Source: Promethearchaeota archaeon
GTDB lineage: Archaea > Asgardarchaeota > Lokiarchaeia > Sigynarchaeales > SOKP01
Assembly: GCA_019894655.1 (NCBI GenBank)
Contig: JAGXNZ010000015.1
Coordinates: forward strand, 1-6,348
Direction: 5' to 3'
DNA: 6,348 nucleotides
The translations under genes were made by a program, and so were the position numbers. Under the pieces are notes generated by a model. It saw only the letters and a list, made by a program, of their open reading frames with translations, was not told the origin of the DNA and did not search any database. Below, one piece after another: positions 1-5,509 of the stretch. How positions within the stretch are numbered: the stretch's first letter is position 1; each line of letters opens with the position of its first letter.

Positions 1-1011
1 ATTGTATCCCATCCGAGCTCTATCTCCCCAATATGCGATTTCATTGAGTACTCCTAAAACACTGGGGATTGAAACTCCGTTTGAACATGGAATACAATAA
101 CCACATCTGGTGCAACGAACTACAACATACTTATTATAAGCATCCCTTAAATCTGCAATAGTTTTTAATTCCGGTTCAGTTAATGTGTTGATCCCTGAAT
201 TATTGGCAGATTCGACATTTTCCACAACTTGTTGCATGGTGCTCATGCCGCTTAAAACGACAGAAACATGGTTTTGATTCCATAAAAACTGTAGTGCCCA
301 ATCAGCCATAGTCCTCTGAGTGCTGGAATTTTTCAATACATTTTTTATCAATGGTTTTGATTCTAAATCATCGTCAGGAATTGCTAATTTTCCTCCTCGA
401 ATGGGTTCCATAATGATAACTGCAATATTCTTTTCCCCAGCGTAATGTAAACCTTTTAAACCTGCTTGATAATTTATATCTAAATAATTTAACTGTATTT
501 GACAGCAGTCCCATTGGTATGAATCAATGATCTCTTTAAAGACATCGAAATTGTCGTGAAATGAGAAACCAATATGTTTAAAAAGTCCATTATCTCTCGC
601 ATTTTCCATGCTTTCAATTAAATTCAGATCTTGTACTTTCTTAAATCGCTGTTTATTAAGTCCGTGAAAGAAATAAATGTCTGGATTGGTTTGTAATCTA
701 TCTATTTGCCTTTCAAAATATCGTTCAAAGTGATTCTGTCTCTTAACTAACCAAATTGGTAATTTCGTGGTTAAATGAACTTTCTCGCGATACCCATCCT
801 GTAACGCTTTTCCTATGATTACCTCACTTCTACCTCCGTGATAAGGATAAGCTGTATCAATGTAATTTACACCATGATCTATCGCATAACGAATCATTTG
901 AATTGCTTCCTCTTCCTTTATTTTAAAGTTTTGATCAAGTGGGAGGCGCATAGTGCCAAAACCCAAAGCAGAAACGTCCCATCCCAATGAACCCATTTTT
1001 CGATACTTCAT
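1..1011 (-). CDS. Aldo/keto reductase with C-terminal 4Fe-4S motif (partial, C-terminus off window)
   Basis: NAD(P)H-type oxidoreductase of the aldo/keto reductase superfamily, in the branch that carries ferredoxin-like cysteines at the C-terminus (COG1453-like); probably cytosolic. I read 337 codons from ATG at 1011 with no stop before the window edge. The N-terminus opens with the family hallmark (RKMGSLGWDVSALGFGTMRL). The catalytic tetrad is visible: D52, Y57 (in DTAYPYHGGRSE), K83 (TTKLP) and H116 (YFFHGL). A (beta/alpha)8 pattern follows, with QLNYLD near 173-178 and VLSGMSTMQQ near 252-261. C300, C303, C306 and C309 form a CxxCxxCxxC cluster motif followed by GVSIP. Family members run about 370-390 residues and often carry a second CxxCxxCxxxCP motif at the end, so roughly 40 residues, perhaps with a second cluster, lie beyond the window. 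Substrate unknown. It faces away from the next gene, so it is probably transcribed alone or leads a unit leaving the window. Confidence 0.93.
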   Translation of the reverse strand, partial: MKYRKMGSLGWDVSALGFGTMRLPLDQNFKIKEEEAIQMIRYAIDHGVNYIDTAYPYHGGRSEVIIGKALQDGYREKVHLTTKLPIWLVKRQNHFERYFERQIDRLQTNPDIYFFHGLNKQRFKKVQDLNLIESMENARDNGLFKHIGFSFHDNFDVFKEIIDSYQWDCCQIQLNYLDINYQAGLKGLHYAGEKNIAVIIMEPIRGGKLAIPDDDLESKPLIKNVLKNSSTQRTMADWALQFLWNQNHVSVVLSGMSTMQQVVENVESANNSGINTLTEPELKTIADLRDAYNKYVVVRCTRCGYCIPCSNGVSIPSVLGVLNEIAYWGDRARMGYN

Positions 1012-1085
1012 AATAAATATTAAACTATCCTATAACTAATTCTAATTAATATCAAATAATATGAAATCCATTAATAAAAAGATCC

Positions 1086-1093
1086 TATTTAAA
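1086..1093 (-). promoter_or_regulatory. Candidate TATA box for the aldo/keto reductase
   Basis: The minus strand reads TTTAAATA here, about 75 nt before the reductase ATG, which would give a 5' leader of roughly 45-50 nt. The same octamer precedes the surface-protein gene, and a one-base variant precedes the membrane-protein gene. The background is AT-rich, so a chance match is quite possible. Confidence 0.35.
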
Positions 1094-1100
1094 AATAAAG

Positions 1101-1141
1101 AATTTCTTTTGAGCACACCGTAAAGAAATTTTCCATTACGG
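1101..1141. repeat. Overlapping inverted repeats in the intergenic region
   Basis: Two inverted repeats share bases and so cannot both fold. The first is AATTTCTTT (1101-1109) with AAAGAAATT (1122-1130), a 9-bp perfect stem with a 12-nt loop. The second is CCGTAA (1118-1123) with TTACGG (1136-1141), a 6-bp stem with a 12-nt loop. A 15-base odd palindrome follows at 1146-1160 (AATTCTT, C, AAGAATT), and then T-rich sequence. This could be a regulatory leader, protein-binding sites or chance in AT-rich DNA. The rest of 1012-1327 shows no convincing coding frame on either strand. Confidence 0.4.
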
Positions 1142-1247
1142 CTTCAATTCTTCAAGAATTCTTTTTGGTTTAATCTTTTTAATTTATAATTTTTATTATA
1201 GATGTAATCTACTATTGATGACAAAATCTATGTAGTTTGGGGCACCG

Positions 1248-1269
1248 ATGAGAAATTTCCAGTTCTCAT
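1248..1269. repeat. 7-bp inverted repeat (ATGAGAA / TTCTCAT)
   Basis: ATGAGAA (1248-1254) and TTCTCAT (1263-1269) are perfect complements separated by 8 nt. The element sits between the reductase start and the toroid-protein gene. No gene is tied to it and no T-tract follows, so a terminator is unlikely. It may be a small hairpin or an operator. Confidence 0.3.
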
Positions 1270-1429
1270 GAGCATGATTTTAAAACCGATGTGATTTTAG
1301 TCTATCTCTTTTTTAATTTGCTCATAAAAATTTTGTATTATCTTATGTCTTTTCTCGGCGATTTGCTTTGATGGTTCCTGGCCAATACCAGGTAAAAAAG
1401 AACTTACCGATGAAGAATATGGATATCAA

Positions 1430-2080
1430 ATGATGCCTGTTCAGACCGCAATACCACTTTTAGGATTAGTTATGTGTGGTTATTCTACCGATAAAAGGAG
1501 CGAAAAAGCGTTTGAATGGATAATGCCCCAACGTTTAAAAGATGGTGCATGGCCCGTTGGTTTGTCTGCAGGTAATTATAGAGGGATAGCTGGGTATCGT
1601 CGACTTGCACATTCAAGATGGGGGTGTAGATCGAATACAACCGCAGTTCTCAGTTGTCTTGCTTATCATTCTAAGCTCAGTAAAAGTGAAGAAGCTAAGC
1701 GCGCTCTAGATTTAGTACTTGGAACAGACTCAAAATTAAGAACAAATCTGGGTTTTATGATCGCTCGCATTATCGGGTTAGAAAAATCAATTGGAGTAAT
1801 AACTTATATGGCCAAATTTAATATTGCTCATATTCTAGATCTTTGTTGGAGAGTAGGTGCAACTCAAGATGATAATAGGGTTTCAGATTTAATCGAATTT
1901 ATAAAGATGGAGCAAGGAGAATATGGATTATGGGAAAATCTTAGATATCCTCAAGTTACTCGATGGTTAACTTTTGATTTATTACGTTCACTTTCAAAAA
2001 TAGAGGTAAATAAAGATTGGATAAGTTTTGAACCTAAAACTCCCTTTAAAGCATATTTTGAGAAAAATAAAAGATTCTAA
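1430..2080 (+). CDS. Prenyltransferase/squalene-cyclase-like alpha/alpha-toroid protein, 5' end probably broken
   Basis: 216 residues from ATG at 1430. Repeats resemble the QW-type repeats of terpene cyclases and protein prenyltransferase beta subunits: KDGAWP (38-42), an RSNTTAVLSCLAY helix (68-79), GEYGLWE (163-169) and QVTRWLTFDLLRSL (175-188). Such proteins fold as an alpha/alpha barrel. I see no DXDD protonation motif, so cyclase activity is not supported and the substrate is unknown. The open frame continues upstream to the stop at 1325-1327. At 1370-1381 it encodes another repeat signature (FDGSWP), yet no ATG, GTG or TTG lies in frame between that stop and 1430. Related proteins usually have about 80-100 further residues before this motif, so the visible gene looks N-terminally truncated or frameshifted near 1360-1371. 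It may be a pseudogene or contain a sequence error. The gene stands alone on the plus strand, convergent with the surface-protein gene. Confidence 0.62.
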   Translation: MMPVQTAIPLLGLVMCGYSTDKRSEKAFEWIMPQRLKDGAWPVGLSAGNYRGIAGYRRLAHSRWGCRSNTTAVLSCLAYHSKLSKSEEAKRALDLVLGTDSKLRTNLGFMIARIIGLEKSIGVITYMAKFNIAHILDLCWRVGATQDDNRVSDLIEFIKMEQGEYGLWENLRYPQVTRWLTFDLLRSLSKIEVNKDWISFEPKTPFKAYFEKNKRF

Positions 2081-2137
2081 TATAAAAGAAGTTTTATATA
2101 AAAAAAAAAACCTAATTGACATTTTTACATTGTTTTT
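2080..2137. terminator. Two-way termination zone between convergent genes
   Basis: An 8-bp perfect hairpin (ATATAAAA 2080-2087, loop GAAG, TTTTATAT 2092-2099) begins at the toroid gene's stop codon. Next come 11 A residues (2100-2110), which are a T11 tract on the minus strand, and two T5 runs on the plus strand (2122-2126, 2133-2137). Archaeal RNA polymerase terminates on oligo-T without needing a hairpin. The T11 would serve the minus-strand surface gene ending at 2224, and the T5 runs would serve the plus-strand gene. Confidence 0.55.
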
Positions 2138-2223
2138 GAAGTTAAAAGGACGCACATCCTTTCTCTCGCCCGATACTCCAATGGTTTATAGTACGGGTTC
2201 ATTGATAAAACTCCTTAAGATTT

Positions 2224-2547
2224 TTATTTACGTTTAAAAAATTGCTTCCGTAGTAAAAAAGTAGTGATTGCTGTATAGGAGATAATTACAGCCAAAATAA
2301 CTATCCAAGTATATGAATTTGCGAATATTGGATCAGCATTTACCCCTATTTTCTCATAGGAATCCATTATTATCATTGAATTAACCATCGCAAGAGTTCT
2401 ATTTATATAAAGATCCTCAGAAGATTGCGAAGGAGGTTTATCAGGAAGGAAATCGTATCTATTAAGATATAAGTTTTCTGCTATTAGAATTCCTGTTACA
2501 TTATCAAAATAATAGTCAACTATGATTGTCCATAAAAATACGGAATC
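2224..2547 (-). pseudogene. C-terminal part of the surface protein, downstream of an in-frame TGA
   Basis: Directly after the TGA at 2550-2548 the same frame stays open for 107 codons to TAA at 2226-2224. The product continues the style of the upstream part: DSVFLW, a beta-rich stretch with DYYFDNVTGIL (segment residues 11-21), and two N-glycosylation sequons (NVT, NRT). A hydrophobic helix follows at about segment residues 79-99 (from YTWIVILAV), then a basic RKQFFKRK end. That is a typical stop-transfer anchor for an extracellular protein. There is no ATG close after the TGA that would make a sensible separate gene. I read this as the severed membrane-anchored end of the protein encoded at 2548-3157. 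It would be expressed only by readthrough, or if the TGA is a sequence error. Confidence 0.7.
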
Positions 2548-3105
2548 TCAAACAATCCCTTGGGTATCCCACTCATAATATGCTTGATAATGATAAGTGC
2601 TAAAATTATACATAAGATCTTTGTTATATAGTTTTTCTCCTATATAATTGAAGGATATGTCTAACTTGTTTACTCCTTGATACTGTCCTATTTTTAAATA
2701 ATCAGCGAAGATAACAGTTTCATCCACGCGAAATGTTTGAGAGTTCCCGATGTTAGTTAAATCCAGGAGCAAATCAGAATGCGTCTCTTGAATAAAAAAT
2801 CTATAGAAATCTATACTAGTTTCAATGACTTCATAAGAATCCAATATTATTTTATAGTTAAAATTTGCACCTGCTCCTGTTAAATCTAAGTCCTCATAAT
2901 TAATGTCGATTTTTAATAACGAATCTCCCTCGGTTTCAATAACTTCAAGATCCATAGCATATTTCGTTGTATTATATCCCTTTTGCACTGGTGAAAATTC
3001 TAGATAATATTCCACATGTTGAATTTCAGAAAGATCTTCGAACCATGTTTGAGGTTGAGATACTGCATTTTTAGAGTTAAACATTAAGGGGGTAATTACA
3101 ATCAT
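2548..3105 (-). CDS. Predicted secreted/surface protein, N-terminal part (gene disrupted)
   Basis: 185 residues from ATG at 3105 to TGA at 2548. Family not recognised. After a short hydrophobic start the sequence is acidic, aromatic and rich in predicted beta strands (for example VEYYLEFSPV 31-40, LLKIDINYEDLDL 63-75, KLDISFNYIGEKLY 147-160), with sequons NTT (45-47) and NFS (167-169). This looks like an extracellular beta domain. Two lesions are visible. First, the frame upstream of the ATG encodes more of a signal peptide (WKNLALLLTIL) but has no start codon. An ATG at 3157 in another frame would connect if the four-base T run (forward A run 3147-3150) were one base shorter, giving MKLCFQWKNLALLLTIL before this ATG. 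Second, the TGA cuts off a 107-residue tail with the membrane anchor (2224-2547). Intact, it would be about 310 residues with a signal peptide and a C-terminal anchor. Probably a pseudogene or affected by sequence errors. Confidence 0.6.
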   Translation of the reverse strand: MIVITPLMFNSKNAVSQPQTWFEDLSEIQHVEYYLEFSPVQKGYNTTKYAMDLEVIETEGDSLLKIDINYEDLDLTGAGANFNYKIILDSYEVIETSIDFYRFFIQETHSDLLLDLTNIGNSQTFRVDETVIFADYLKIGQYQGVNKLDISFNYIGEKLYNKDLMYNFSTYHYQAYYEWDTQGIV

Positions 3106-3200
3106 TAAAATTGTAAGTAAAAGCGCAAGATTCTTCCATTGAAAGCAAAAGCTTCATCTTTTAATTTGTAATTTCACCAAATATATTTTAATTTTTAATT

Positions 3201-3208
3201 TATTTAAA
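3201..3208 (-). promoter_or_regulatory. Candidate TATA box for the surface-protein gene
   Basis: The minus strand reads TTTAAATA, identical to the octamer before the reductase gene. It lies 44-51 nt before the likely original start at 3157, which suggests a short leader of about 20 nt. The rest of the gap 3158-3357 is very AT-rich with no coding frame or RNA gene that I can see. Confidence 0.4.
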
Positions 3209-3324
3209 CAGTTTATTCTTCGTTAAAATCACTGATAAATTTAAGTCTTTAAAAATATAACTCTATAATTTTTAAACATTCAAATTATTTGTCCAAGTTC
3301 CGAAATCTTTTGAATTTATAACTT

Positions 3325-3350
3325 AAAAAAGATTATAAAAGAAGAAAAAA
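3325..3350 (-). terminator. Oligo-T tracts downstream of the membrane-protein gene
   Basis: On the minus strand, two T6 tracts (3350-3345 and 3330-3325) begin 8 nt after the stop codon of the membrane-protein gene, with more T-rich sequence between them. This fits archaeal oligo-T termination and separates that gene from the surface-protein gene, which has its own TATA-like box. Confidence 0.45.
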
Positions 3351-3357
3351 TTATGCT

Positions 3358-4188
3358 TTATGGTTTACTTAGTCCATTAGTTTCTGATTTTTTTTTAGTT
3401 CTTCGGTATAATATATAATTAATTACGACTATTGCAAGAGCGCTAACAAAAACAATTGTCGAAGGTATTACAAATTGATTTATCCCGAACGGAATGTGCG
3501 ATGGACTCACTGGAGGTATAGCCCAAAAGAACGCCCAGAAAAAGCGTGTCAAGGAAATTGTTCCCAAATAAATGAGGTAACTGGCTACAAAGAGTGAAAG
3601 AATCTTTAGAAGTGGTTTAATCTTCGCGGTATAGCCTATTAGTATTAAAATAGAACTTATAATGAGTAAATTGATTCCTATCCCGCTTGTATTGATGGTA
3701 GCCAACCAAATAATATCCTCACTATCAAACGAAAGAACATTCATGGTAAATATATATGCATACACGGCAATAATGATTCCAATAGATAAATACAGAAGTA
3801 TTCGGGAAGAATACACTCCTTTTTTTCTTTTTCTAATTAGGGTGTTACCTGCGACAACAATGGTTCCTAAAACCAGCAATCCTATAATGATCGTTGAAAC
3901 AATAGAGATCGACGCAATTCCGAGTTTTTCATCCTCAATTCGACCAAACCATTCCGTATTATTAAAAATCACAACACCGCTCACAATATATATGTGTTCA
4001 TAAAATCCATATAACCAGAGTGAAAAGCGTTCGATAGCTTCTAGTCCCCCCTCGGAAATCCACTCATTATGGAACATTGGTATAAAAAACGCGATTATGG
4101 CAACTAGGCTACCAGCGAAAGCAAATATTAACCTATTTTTCGAAATTATTTCATAAATTTTCTTTTTATCTCGACTTTCATCGTTCAT
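3358..4188 (-). CDS. Six-helix integral membrane protein of unknown function
   Basis: 276 residues, ATG at 4188, TAA stop. I do not recognise the family. The N-terminus is charged (MNDESRDKKK). Hydrophobic segments lie at about 20-39, 91-114, 130-150, 169-187, 193-214 and 238-261. A roughly 50-residue loop between the first two (40-90) is rich in acidic and aromatic residues and carries a sequon (NNT 76-78), so it is probably extracellular. Basic clusters at 119-123 (RKRKK) and 262-267 (RRTKKK) point to cytoplasmic sides, which puts both termini inside with six helices. An FFWAFFWAIPPVSPSHIPFG stretch (216-235) between helices 5 and 6 may be a re-entrant or interface loop. No transporter or enzyme motif is visible. 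It has its own candidate promoter and terminator, so it is probably monocistronic, and it diverges from the zinc-ribbon gene. Coding potential is clear from long uninterrupted helices and normal codon use. Confidence 0.8.
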   Translation of the reverse strand: MNDESRDKKKIYEIISKNRLIFAFAGSLVAIIAFFIPMFHNEWISEGGLEAIERFSLWLYGFYEHIYIVSGVVIFNNTEWFGRIEDEKLGIASISIVSTIIIGLLVLGTIVVAGNTLIRKRKKGVYSSRILLYLSIGIIIAVYAYIFTMNVLSFDSEDIIWLATINTSGIGINLLIISSILILIGYTAKIKPLLKILSLFVASYLIYLGTISLTRFFWAFFWAIPPVSPSHIPFGINQFVIPSTIVFVSALAIVVINYILYRRTKKKSETNGLSKP

Positions 4189-4258
4189 ACTATCATTTTT
4201 GTCTTATTTTTTAATTCAAAGATTTACATTTTTGGATATGATTATTTTGTTATTTTAG

Positions 4259-4266
4259 TATTTAAG
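4259..4266 (-). promoter_or_regulatory. Candidate TATA box for the membrane-protein gene
   Basis: The minus strand reads CTTAAATA, a one-base variant of the octamer seen before two other genes. It lies about 71-78 nt before the ATG, nearly the same distance as in the reductase gene. The rest of the divergent gap 4189-4412 is AT-rich without a visible gene. Confidence 0.38.
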
Positions 4267-4346
4267 CCTAACCTTCCTTTTAAAAGAAAAAAAAAGTAGC
4301 CTCTAATAATTATTGTATAATTTTTTCGAAATCGAGGTTCTCTAAT

Positions 4347-4354
4347 CTAAATAT
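4347..4354 (+). promoter_or_regulatory. Candidate TATA box for the zinc-ribbon gene
   Basis: CTAAATAT lies about 60 nt before the zinc-ribbon ATG and would place transcription start around 4376-4382, at the edge of the inverted repeat at 4380-4399. The assignment rests only on motif likeness and spacing. Confidence 0.32.
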
Positions 4355-4379
4355 TTTTTGACCGAGTTAGAAAAAGAAA

Positions 4380-4399
4380 GACTTAAGAATGTTTAAGTC
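4380..4399. promoter_or_regulatory. Perfect inverted repeat upstream of the zinc-ribbon gene (candidate operator)
   Basis: GACTTAA (4380-4386) and TTAAGTC (4393-4399) are perfect complements with a 6-nt spacer. The repeat ends 13 nt before the zinc-ribbon ATG and begins near the start point predicted from the TATA-like box. Half-sites 13 bp apart suit a dimeric helix-turn-helix regulator. In RNA it would form a 7-bp hairpin that could instead act on translation. Confidence 0.42.
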
Positions 4400-4412
4400 C
4401 ATTTCCTAATCA

Positions 4413-4559
4413 ATGAAAGAAGTGGAATTTTTGATTTGTCCTTATTGTAATGCGAGGCTAGAAAAGGATGATTTCCTTAGACTTATGCATCCTAGAAGGG
4501 TTATAATTGGGTGTCCTAACTGTAGTAAGATATTAAGTGTTTCAAAAGATAATCTTTAG
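4413..4559 (+). CDS. Small zinc-ribbon protein, 48 residues
   Basis: A short reading frame from ATG at 4413 to TAG at 4557-4559. Two zinc knuckles are clear: C9-P-Y-C12 and C34-P-N-C37, 21 residues apart, with a basic HPRR patch (26-29) between them. This is the standard rubredoxin/zinc-ribbon layout, which binds one Zn2+ through four cysteines. In archaea such stand-alone ribbons are common as nucleic-acid or protein binding modules. The partner here is unknown. No Shine-Dalgarno precedes the start, which fits a short-leader transcript. The promoter side has a TATA-like box and a perfect inverted repeat, and the 3' side has two hairpins and T6, so the gene forms a complete small transcription unit. 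Its stop overlaps the HD gene's stop by 4 nt in convergent orientation. The CPxC motifs in a 48-codon frame, together with flanking signals, make it convincing despite its size. Confidence 0.78.
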   Translation: MKEVEFLICPYCNARLEKDDFLRLMHPRRVIIGCPNCSKILSVSKDNL

Positions 4560-5266
4560 AAACAAATCATCTTTGTTAGAGAGGAAAATAACTTCCGTCT
4601 CTTTTTTACGAATATGGATAATTTTTTAAAAGACATTATTTTTTTACTATAAAGAGGTGATTTAACTTGAATGATGACCAACGAGATGAATAGGAACGAA
4701 GGCAAAAAGTTAATTACTATTTTTTCACGAGAATTAGCAATTTCTTTAGAAACATCCAAAAAAAGTTGATTTTTAAGTTTCAATATCTTATTCTCAAGAT
4801 GTTCAATTACATCGTCTAAAACCCCTTTTCTTGATATTGTAAATCCTATTGTTCGATATAAACCTATTGCTCCAAGGGCATCCAATTTATCTGCATCGGA
4901 CAAAATTTTTGCTTCGAGAGTTCTGGGTATTTTTTCATTCGAAAATGAGTGGGATCGGATACTGTGGAGGATATTTTTGATATCCTCTTTAGTAATATTA
5001 AAATTTTCTTTGTAAATGAATCTTTCAGCGATATCTGCAGAGATTTCAGCATGATTTTCCATAAATTCCCCTTTTTTAATATTTCTACCGACATCATGAA
5101 GTAAAGTCGCAATTTTAATCACTGTTAAATTTGCATTTAAAGCAATTCCTATTTCCAAACTTTGTTTTAATACTCTTTCGGTATGTTTAAAACCGTGAAT
5201 ATCGTCTCTCATAGAATTTTCGAATGCAAATAAGCGAACTTTTTCAAATATAGCCTTAAGATCCAT
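4556..5266 (-). CDS. HD-domain phosphohydrolase with an unusual C-terminal tail
   Basis: 236 residues from ATG at 5266. A metal-dependent HD hydrolase of the small YedJ-like group; members act on nucleotides or other phosphoesters, and the substrate here is unknown. Motifs in order: H28 (GFKHTERV), the HD pair H57-D58 (TLLHDVGR), H72 (NHAEISAD), H101/H106 (LHSIRSHSFS) and D124/D126 (SDADKLDALG). These supply all expected metal ligands. The conserved C-terminal helix is present (IEHLENKILKLKNQLF 154-169, then EIANSREKIVINFL 175-188). Relatives normally end about ten residues later. Here the frame runs on for almost 50 residues: a hydrophobic stretch (VINFLPSFLFISLVIIQV 184-201), then a Lys/Arg/Ser-rich tail to TAA at 4556. 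That tail lies over the terminator of the convergent zinc-ribbon gene, which suggests a lost stop or a frameshift near codon 188. A real C-terminal membrane anchor is the alternative. The core domain call is firm; the tail is not. Confidence 0.88.
   Translation of the reverse strand: MDLKAIFEKVRLFAFENSMRDDIHGFKHTERVLKQSLEIGIALNANLTVIKIATLLHDVGRNIKKGEFMENHAEISADIAERFIYKENFNITKEDIKNILHSIRSHSFSNEKIPRTLEAKILSDADKLDALGAIGLYRTIGFTISRKGVLDDVIEHLENKILKLKNQLFLDVSKEIANSREKIVINFLPSFLFISLVIIQVKSPLYSKKIMSFKKLSIFVKKRRKLFSSLTKMICF
4561..4607 (+). terminator. Tandem hairpins plus T6 after the zinc-ribbon gene
   Basis: Hairpin 1 is AACAAA (4561-4566), loop TCATC, TTTGTT (4572-4577). Hairpin 2 abuts it: AGAGAGGAA (4578-4586) pairs with TTCC-G-TCTCT (4593-4602), giving nine pairs with one bulged G and a 6-nt loop. 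It runs straight into T6 (4602-4607). This is a textbook intrinsic-terminator shape on the plus strand, right after the zinc-ribbon stop. Confidence 0.55.
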
Positions 5267-5350
5267 AATTTAAATATCTAAATGAAATATAGTAATTAAA
5301 AATGTAATTATTAGTAAATACAAAGCAAATAGGAGGCAATCCTGTTGTCA

Positions 5351-5410
5351 ATCTTTCACTACGATTTTTTGAAAGATATCATTCTTGCTTTTTTCTTATT
5401 TTTTTTTTTT
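5351..5410 (+). other. 8-bp hairpin followed by T-rich tract in the gap 5267-5395
   Basis: ATCTTTCA (5351-5358) pairs perfectly with TGAAAGAT (5370-5377) across an 11-nt loop. T-rich sequence including T12 (5399-5410) follows on the plus strand. No plus-strand gene needs a terminator here. On the minus strand the hairpin lies just past the small-peptide gene and could protect the mRNA 3' end, but no T-tract follows it on that side. The rest of the gap should hold the HD gene promoter; I see AT-rich sequence (CTATATTTC about 28 nt before that ATG) but no clear box. Confidence 0.3.
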
Positions 5411-5497
5411 AAAGTAATGAGCAAAAGAATCCTTAGTTTTTCCGTACTTTTGCATAATTATCCTTTTAAATGAACCATAATCTAAGCGTTCTCTCAT
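5396..5497 (-). CDS. Small basic peptide, 33 residues, third gene of the redox/beta-grasp unit
   Basis: ATG at 5497 lies 12 nt after the stop of the beta-grasp gene and in the same reading frame. A Shine-Dalgarno-like GAGCTGAT, one base off GAGGTGAT, ends 3 nt before the ATG, similar to the ribosome sites of the two genes upstream. The peptide starts MRERLDYGSFKRIIMQKYG and ends AHYFKKKK. It is strongly basic with a likely amphipathic helix, and I do not recognise it. The final four lysines are encoded by a run of 12 A before TAA. With one A fewer the frame would run on to a TAG at 5359-5361, so the C-terminus depends on that homopolymer being correct. It could be a real small partner protein, a translationally coupled leftover, or noise. 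The ribosome site and tight spacing favour translation. Confidence 0.42.
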   Translation of the reverse strand: MRERLDYGSFKRIIMQKYGKTKDSFAHYFKKKK

Positions 5498-5509
5498 GTT
5501 ATCAGCTCA

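Noticed and set aside
1213..1300. Possible C/D-box guide RNA (TGATGA near 1216, CGATGAG near 1246)
   Set aside because: C-like boxes are present, but no CTGA D or D' boxes occur at the right distances and the ends do not pair.
2028..2237. Plus-strand frame overlapping the end of the toroid gene
   Set aside because: It crosses the termination zone and the A11 run, its product is low-complexity, and its start lies inside another gene in a different frame.
3662..4003. Open plus-strand frame inside the membrane-protein gene
   Set aside because: It is the reverse strand of a clear multi-helix coding region, with no recognisable domain and no promoter or ribosome site.
4864..5112. Second minus-strand frame within the HD gene
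   Set aside because: A shifted frame of the well-supported HD domain with no motif of its own.
5331..5470. Plus-strand frame after an AGGAGG (5331-5336), TTG start near 5345, hydrophobic product of about 42 residues
   Set aside because: Antisense to the small-peptide gene, hydrophobic only because of T-runs, and it needs a TTG start. More likely chance than a gene.
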